The notes beneath the pieces are model-generated. The model searched no databases. It saw nothing but the letters and a program-made list of their open reading frames with translations, and was not told where the DNA came from. Source: Marasmius tenuissimus (Eukaryota > Basidiomycota > Agaricomycetes > Agaricales > Marasmiaceae). From it: a stretch of DNA of 64,000 bases. Made by a program: the position numbers and the translations under genes. The DNA is taken from the NCBI GenBank assembly GCA_029532415.1, contig JAQOTA010000047.1, positions 3,162,001 to 3,226,000 on the forward strand. The letters are read 5' to 3'. Below are positions 59,801 to 64,000 of the stretch, in pieces. The first letter of the stretch is position 1, and every line of letters begins with the position of its first letter.

Positions 59801-62800
59801 AAGTATCTTTAGTTCCTGATAATGAGTCACTCGCTGATAAGCATGAGATACAGAACGCTAACTATCGACACCACCGGCACCACCATCACATTCTAGGATT
59901 AAGTAGATCCGAATGTTGTATTAATAGTTCTGTATTTGTTGAGACAAATGTCATGTCTTTCAGCAACCTAATTGCGAGTGATTCATACATTGAGAATACG
60001 AAGGAAGCCTGGCTACTTGATAGCGGTGCTTCTATGCACATGACTCCATTCATGAGCGACTTCTCAGATTATCAGGAATTTGCCTACCCTTTAGTTGTTA
60101 CAACCTCAGCAGGCGATGCAGCCAACATCCATATCCAAGGCTCCGGTACTGTTCTCATCCAACACACTACCAGTCAGGGAGTGACTAAGGTCACAAAATT
60201 GTTTCCAGTGTTGTACCAACCCAATAGCCCACATCGCATTATTTCAGATGGTAAATTCCAAAGAGATGGATATTATACCATCGGGAACCATCCAGAGACT
60301 CAGATCCGGTACAGAAAAGACAACTCCTTACTCATGAGCTTTTATCCGAGCCATGACCAGGATAACTTACGATGGATGAACGCGAAGATACTTATGGGAG
60401 TAACTTCCTTCGCATCTGTCATGTCTTTTGCTGTCATAGATTTTTCTGTATGGCATAGACGTCTTGGTCACGCCAACAAAGACGTTATTAAGAAGTTAGC
60501 AGATAACGTTAAGGGTTTTCCAAAGGGAAAGGCTCTCCCTTTGAAGGAAGGGATTTGTCGTGGTTGCGCCAAAGGCAAAATGAACAACAAACCCTATCCT
60601 GCTTCTGACAAACGTGCTACGGAGATTCTGGAGCTTGTCCATTGTGATTTGTTAGAATTCCCTACTTTGTCATACCATCGGAAGAAGTTTGCCCTTACCA
60701 TAATCGACGACAAGTCGTCTCATGGCTGGGTATATCCGTTGTATGCCAAGGATGATACCGATCAAAACCTTAAAGCCTGGAAAAAGGAAGTCGAGACCCA
60801 AACAGGCAAAATGGTTAAGAAGCTACGCTTTGATCGAGGGGGGGAGTTTCTATCGAACGCCCAAAAACAATGGTACATTGATAACGGAGTGGTATTTCAC
60901 ACTTCTGCTCCGCATATTCACCAACAAAATGGACGCGCTGAAAGGTTTAATCGCACTCTGCGAGAAAACTCTGAAGCAATGCGCTTTCATGCTTGTGCCC
61001 CTGAAAGCTGGTGGGAGTTCGCAATTCTCACCACTGTCCATACATATAACAGAACTCCGATCCACGCAAGGAAGTTTAAAACCCCAATTGAGTTGTACGA
61101 AGGCAAAAAGCCCGACGTCTCCTATTTTAGAACGTTTGGCTGTGGTGCCTACGCACAAATACCTAAACGGAAAAACAAGCTGGCTCCAAAATCCGAGGCC
61201 ATGATCTTTATCGGTTACGAGAAGGGATCAAAAGCTTATCGTTTTTTCCGAACAACCAACAACTCAATTTATGTTGCTGCACATGCCATCTTTGACGAAA
61301 ATTGGTTTCCAAAATGTCAAAAAGAAAAACCCGGATCTATAGAATTCGACAATACCAACGAACCAGTCCGTTCTGTACCCTTCAATTCATACCCATTCGA
61401 CGGCCATGATCACAATGGTGAAGACGACGGTCACCCACCATTTGATCTGGATCTTCCTCCGCCTGATGACGACGGTCATATGCCAGGGGGAGATCCTCCT
61501 CCCAATACGGATCACGGTCCGATGGATGATTTGCACAATCATCCGCCACCTGCTGATGGTCCTGGATCACCGAAAGGTCCCAGTAATGTACCTAATCAGT
61601 ATGGCCCTGATCCAAGTACTGCCGGTCCTTCTAATTTGAATCGCAATACAACTCAAGGAAACACACAAACTGATGACAATCCATTCAGTTTCCGCCGCGA
61701 TCATCAAAGAGAGTGGGAGAATTTATATCCTCCACCTCCACCACGAAGGAACCCTCCACGTACTAGACTCCTTCCAGAAAGACTTAGAACTAATAATGTC
61801 TACGGAAACCAACATCCTGTACAAGTAGAAAGAGATATTGAGTCCGATGCTCACTGGCAAAGTCAGATTAATCCGACGAATGAGCCTGAAACAATACCAA
61901 ATAATCAGGTTCCTGTGCCAGAAAGCGAGAATCCTCCGGCTCCTCATGATGAGGAGATGGATCCTCCACCCAACGAAAATGAGGGTGAGGATATGGACAC
62001 AGGGGAAGAAGGACACGTCTCTATTCTTGCTCAGGAAGGGGGAGTTAATTACATGGATTATTTGCTTTCTCAAGCGCATGCCCTGCATGGGATGCAGTCA
62101 AGCGCTTATGATACAGTTAGGGAATGGTCTTATAAAGACATCCTCAAACGTCCCAAAGAGGAGATCCCTAAATGGCAGAAAGCATGCAGACTTGAACTTC
62201 AATCACTCAAGGAAAGAGATGTCTTTGAGGAAGTTCCTAGACCCAAAAGCCGTAAACCAATTCGATCTCGTTGGGTATTCGATGTCAAGTCAGATGGCAG
62301 ATTTAAAGCTAGACTTGTAGCGAAAGGATTTTCGCAGAAGGAAGGGATAGACTTTAACGAATTGTTCTCTCCTGTAGTACGGTTTGAAACTGTACGACTT
62401 CTATTGGCATTAGCAGCGCTTGAAGACTGGGAAATCACAGTGCTAGACGTTAAAACCGCATTCTTATACGGTGCCTTAGAAGAGGAGATATATATGGAAC
62501 AACCTGAAGGATTCGTTATGGACTCCAGCAAGGTTTGGAGGTTGCGCAAAGCATTATACGGACTGAAACAAGCTTCAAGAGCTTGGTGGCATCAGTGTAC
62601 TGAATCGATGAAACGTCTAGGATTCAAGAGATACTTGTCCGATGCTGGCGTATATGTCTTCAGGAAACAAGGCAAACTTGTTATTGCCGTTGTTTATGTT
62701 GACGATGCTTTATTCATGGGCAACGATAAAGCCTTAATGATACACCTAAAGGAAGAGTTCAAAAAGATATGGGAATGCAGAGACTTAGGCGAGCCTACCG

Positions 62801-63648
62801 AATTCCTGAGGATGCGAATTTCTCGCGATCGAAAGAACCGCACAATCGTCTTAGACCAGCGGGACTACCTCGATAAAATTATTCGCAGATTCGGAATGAT
62901 AAATGCCAAGTCCGCAGCCACACCTTTACCTAGTGGTTACAGCCCGGTGAAGAATACTGAACCGGTTGATCCCATTATTCGCCAAAGATATCAATCTGTG
63001 ATTGGCTCATTACTCTATCTGGCGTTGGGAACACGTCCAGATATATCTTTTGCCGTAATCAAGATGTCTCAGTTCAGTGTGAATCCAAGTCGCGAGCACC
63101 TGAACAAGGCATTGCATATAGTACGATACCTAGTAGGCACTCGTTTATACGATCTCGTCTACAATGGTAAATCAGATGGAGGACTCGTGGCCTTCGCTGA
63201 TTCAGACTGGGCAACTGATATTGATGACCGTAAATCACAGACTGGTTATCTTATAAAGCTTGCAAGTGCACCTGTTTGCTGGGTATCCCAGAAACAAAAG
63301 ACCGTCGCACTATCATCCACAGAAGCTGAATACATGGCTCTCTCTGATTGTACACGTCAGATTAAGTGGATGAAATCTCTACTCGAAGAAATTGGCTATC
63401 CAATGCAATCAATACCTTGTGTTAGCGACAATCAAGACGCTATCTTTCTCAGTAGTAACGAAGTCTCTGAGAAGCGCACGAAACACATTGATATTAGATT
63501 TCATTTTATTCGGAATGCAGTTGCTGAGAAGGACGTTCTTATCTACTATGCACCCACTGCAGACCAACCTGCAGATCTTTTAACAAAGAATTTAGCCAAA
63601 GTAAAATTCGAGAAGTTTAGACAAGCTTTAGACCTTCATTTTCAGTAA
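56896..63648 (+). CDS. Copia element 2 gag-pol polyprotein, 2,250 codons, uninterrupted
   Basis: The first in-frame ATG is used; the gag more likely starts at Met27 (56,974), ahead of a polar segment. Order: gag domain (about 90-310); Asn/Lys-rich basic tract (about 325-390) replacing a CCHC knuckle; an acidic segment and a globular insert of unknown type (about 490-760); protease L-L-D-S-G-A-S (D1042); zinc domain H1187, H1192, C1221, C1224; integrase D1251, D1313, E1349 (35-residue spacing); Pro/Asp-rich linker (about 1,490-1,750); reverse transcriptase with Y-V-D-D at 1934-1937; RNase H with D2102, D2104 and S-S-T-E-A-E-Y (2140-2146). All catalytic residues are present, so the element could be active. 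Copia polyproteins are usually 1,300-1,500 residues; this one is about 750 longer. Confidence 0.95.
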   Translation: MKSQFLSFYFFIMLMGFSQISVQLGNMSQNSSQHNSRTGSPQATSSPRTEPAPPGFTDSDTFWSFQPPGHTYNITNAQGGAAVPVFGNPDHPIYANVAADSFPAGSGAIMTIPELKDSAIWNAFFYKYTAYLQQQGIFQVLTETKPAASASGYAEWYTRNNKALGIFKSRVNQAFESLMTDDIKETIENFQKAFGQEDTAQLLNIYEEFHHATFFSNQNPLPVITKMDQKRKELKVLCVDIPESLFVLIVIAKLPTGPWEMLKQKIIQEKKEDLKVVKLIALITNEWNRCRGAHESALAARISGIHCFIPSTAPPWSRQNRQPGGNSSRSNNRKNNNRSGNGNNNQKQNNNNQGNHNQQSQKGKGKGKGKAGKKKQNNQGKQNGRHLSANLACATFDQELMAPLRVYMANISTNPLDAIDTDTDSEHSSMPSLVTLSETDEIDMEISSDSSSEFEEGEVVEQPPIPTTSQWPPHDVNDPYAPWAPPLPESVPDIYFLTFAPSDFPYGLANQQSISQFLILYTQENVRNMGRSELRRSQYPTTICDIRLPLPIDVPFRGATSNWEDETRYREIMDIVKRRNISLEFIFIMIRTTTRVVVYPILHRACHNLTPRHALYLQNICEPILTVRAFSQTRFWTWDVQHLSEAILEINTTNWVKIVEAHPECVSVLEVFRIRNTRTPIPVQVYNPVFWGAHIKLGTEGDWLFGTASNQSVRGQRGGYKQNNKRNVRFVPRLNLRDQFDRRTTLSGWMHPVPCIDLSASQAQTAEVPNRSNSPPLPPPSDIDPGVFISHAIATAHAIAQAIMRPVSAPPIPCSPTRSFRGASPLGNNDHAEVDPWVVAQNDPRNTTTDNEGAEPVQFPATLHRPLNPVPRTIATNTYIGNISIISHDPDADTGLRPSTVIDLRSPSPLDLTRDNFTVIGASDDFDHDADDESDGDSGYSYGGEDWYGDNGIDDPEAWEESNDRGDWQVSLVPDNESLADKHEIQNANYRHHRHHHHILGLSRSECCINSSVFVETNVMSFSNLIASDSYIENTKEAWLLDSGASMHMTPFMSDFSDYQEFAYPLVVTTSAGDAANIHIQGSGTVLIQHTTSQGVTKVTKLFPVLYQPNSPHRIISDGKFQRDGYYTIGNHPETQIRYRKDNSLLMSFYPSHDQDNLRWMNAKILMGVTSFASVMSFAVIDFSVWHRRLGHANKDVIKKLADNVKGFPKGKALPLKEGICRGCAKGKMNNKPYPASDKRATEILELVHCDLLEFPTLSYHRKKFALTIIDDKSSHGWVYPLYAKDDTDQNLKAWKKEVETQTGKMVKKLRFDRGGEFLSNAQKQWYIDNGVVFHTSAPHIHQQNGRAERFNRTLRENSEAMRFHACAPESWWEFAILTTVHTYNRTPIHARKFKTPIELYEGKKPDVSYFRTFGCGAYAQIPKRKNKLAPKSEAMIFIGYEKGSKAYRFFRTTNNSIYVAAHAIFDENWFPKCQKEKPGSIEFDNTNEPVRSVPFNSYPFDGHDHNGEDDGHPPFDLDLPPPDDDGHMPGGDPPPNTDHGPMDDLHNHPPPADGPGSPKGPSNVPNQYGPDPSTAGPSNLNRNTTQGNTQTDDNPFSFRRDHQREWENLYPPPPPRRNPPRTRLLPERLRTNNVYGNQHPVQVERDIESDAHWQSQINPTNEPETIPNNQVPVPESENPPAPHDEEMDPPPNENEGEDMDTGEEGHVSILAQEGGVNYMDYLLSQAHALHGMQSSAYDTVREWSYKDILKRPKEEIPKWQKACRLELQSLKERDVFEEVPRPKSRKPIRSRWVFDVKSDGRFKARLVAKGFSQKEGIDFNELFSPVVRFETVRLLLALAALEDWEITVLDVKTAFLYGALEEEIYMEQPEGFVMDSSKVWRLRKALYGLKQASRAWWHQCTESMKRLGFKRYLSDAGVYVFRKQGKLVIAVVYVDDALFMGNDKALMIHLKEEFKKIWECRDLGEPTEFLRMRISRDRKNRTIVLDQRDYLDKIIRRFGMINAKSAATPLPSGYSPVKNTEPVDPIIRQRYQSVIGSLLYLALGTRPDISFAVIKMSQFSVNPSREHLNKALHIVRYLVGTRLYDLVYNGKSDGGLVAFADSDWATDIDDRKSQTGYLIKLASAPVCWVSQKQKTVALSSTEAEYMALSDCTRQIKWMKSLLEEIGYPMQSIPCVSDNQDAIFLSSNEVSEKRTKHIDIRFHFIRNAVAEKDVLIYYAPTADQPADLLTKNLAKVKFEKFRQALDLHFQ

Positions 63649-63777
63649 AAATGCTCAAAAGGACGTTTTTGTGGGCTGAATTTTTTGGCCTGCACACACT
63701 ACTATGACGTAGTTAGGCTGCGAAGATTTCCAACTTTTGCGCAACTTAATGACATCATAATTCTATTTTTACCTTTT

Positions 63778-63863
63778 GGCACTCCTGGGAATTGAACTCT
63801 GGACCTCACGCTCACAATGCACCAAAATGGTGTTGCCCAATATTACCATTAGACTAAATGATC
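63778..63863 (-). other. tRNA-like fossil or pol III promoter-like sequence in the 3' untranslated region of element 2
   Basis: On the minus strand the sequence contains TAGTCTAATGG, a perfect match to the tRNA A-box pattern, and 58 nt later AGTTCAATTCC, close to the B-box pattern. The acceptor and T stems do not pair well, so this is not a working tRNA gene. It lies between gag-pol and the polypurine tract. Confidence 0.35.
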
Positions 63864-63900
63864 TTTGGTAGTATCACTAACTCAAATCTTTATAAGAGTT

Positions 63901-63913
63901 TAGTGAGGGGGAG
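63901..63913 (+). other. Polypurine tract of copia element 2
   Basis: TAGTGAGGGGGAG directly before the 3' LTR, with the same GAGGGGG core as in element 1. Confidence 0.8.
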
Positions 63914-64000
63914 TGTTGAACATGTGAATACCATGTGATACACTTTATTGACGTGTTGTTTACGCGTCTATTATTTATAGACTCTTTCACTATGACACTT
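63914..64000 (+). repeat. 3' LTR of copia element 2, first 87 bp
   Basis: Matches 54,652-54,738 with a single C/T difference; the rest lies beyond the window. Confidence 0.92.

Larger units (their letters stand above)
54652..64000 (+). mobile_element. Ty1/copia LTR retrotransposon 2, long, apparently intact, truncated by the window edge
   Basis: The 5' LTR (about 525 bp), half-tRNA primer-binding site, 1.7-kb leader, single 2,250-codon gag-pol, polypurine tract and the first 87 bp of the 3' LTR are present. Extrapolating the 3' LTR gives about 9.8 kb, roughly twice the length of common copia elements; the excess is in the leader and in extra gag-pol sequence. The visible part of the 3' LTR differs from the 5' LTR at one site in 87 (C/T near 63,975), which suggests a recent insertion. 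The right target duplication lies outside the window. Confidence 0.93.

Overview
The window looks like a gene-poor, repeat-rich accessory region of a basidiomycete fungus, probably an Agaricomycete. The evidence is intron-dense genes with 45-65 bp introns and GT(or GC)..AG ends, a lineage-typical N-terminal G-G-x-F-x-x-V-x-G-D-Q motif in the main gene family, a fungal seven-helix membrane protein, and Ty1/copia retrotransposons. I cannot name the species. About one third of the window is recognisable transposon; much of the rest is old, diverged duplicated DNA without convincing genes.

The backbone is one multigene family of unknown function, four copies all on the minus strand: A (5.85-8.14 kb), B (17.54-20.50 kb), C (25.46-27.87 kb) and D (38.30-47.74 kb). 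I rebuilt ten exons by comparing the copies; exons 3, 4 and 5 are 38, 68 and 71 nt in all four, and exons 6+7 total 505 nt in A, B and C. B (833 aa) and C (648 aa) read open throughout, A (610 aa) has a shortened tail, and D is a pseudogene. The DNA upstream of A and D is a shared segmental duplication; a third copy of it opens the window at base 1, so a fifth gene probably starts just outside the left edge.

Mobile elements: (1) a 2.57-kb non-autonomous terminal-inverted-repeat element (10,240-12,804) with 231-bp inverted repeats, a 9-bp target duplication and eight exact copies of the palindrome GGGTATACCC; (2) a 193-bp CACTA-like MITE (31,880-32,072); (3) a ~394-bp TA-flanked MITE (51,063-51,458); (4) a complete Ty1/copia element with 321-bp LTRs (40,825-47,159) that interrupts an intron of gene D and is dead through two in-frame TGA codons; (5) a second, much longer copia element (54,652 to beyond the right edge) with a single open 2,250-codon gag-pol. 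Both copia elements have a primer-binding site matching the anticodon arm of initiator tRNA-Met, the half-tRNA priming mode.

The one other convincing gene is a nine-exon, 370-aa seven-transmembrane protein on the plus strand (34.78-36.31 kb). The remaining intergenic DNA (1.6-5.8, 13.0-17.5, 20.5-25.5, 27.9-31.9, 32.1-34.8, 36.3-38.3, 49.4-51.1 and 51.5-54.6 kb) holds dispersed repeats and short spurious frames only. Exon models were assembled by hand and need transcript support.
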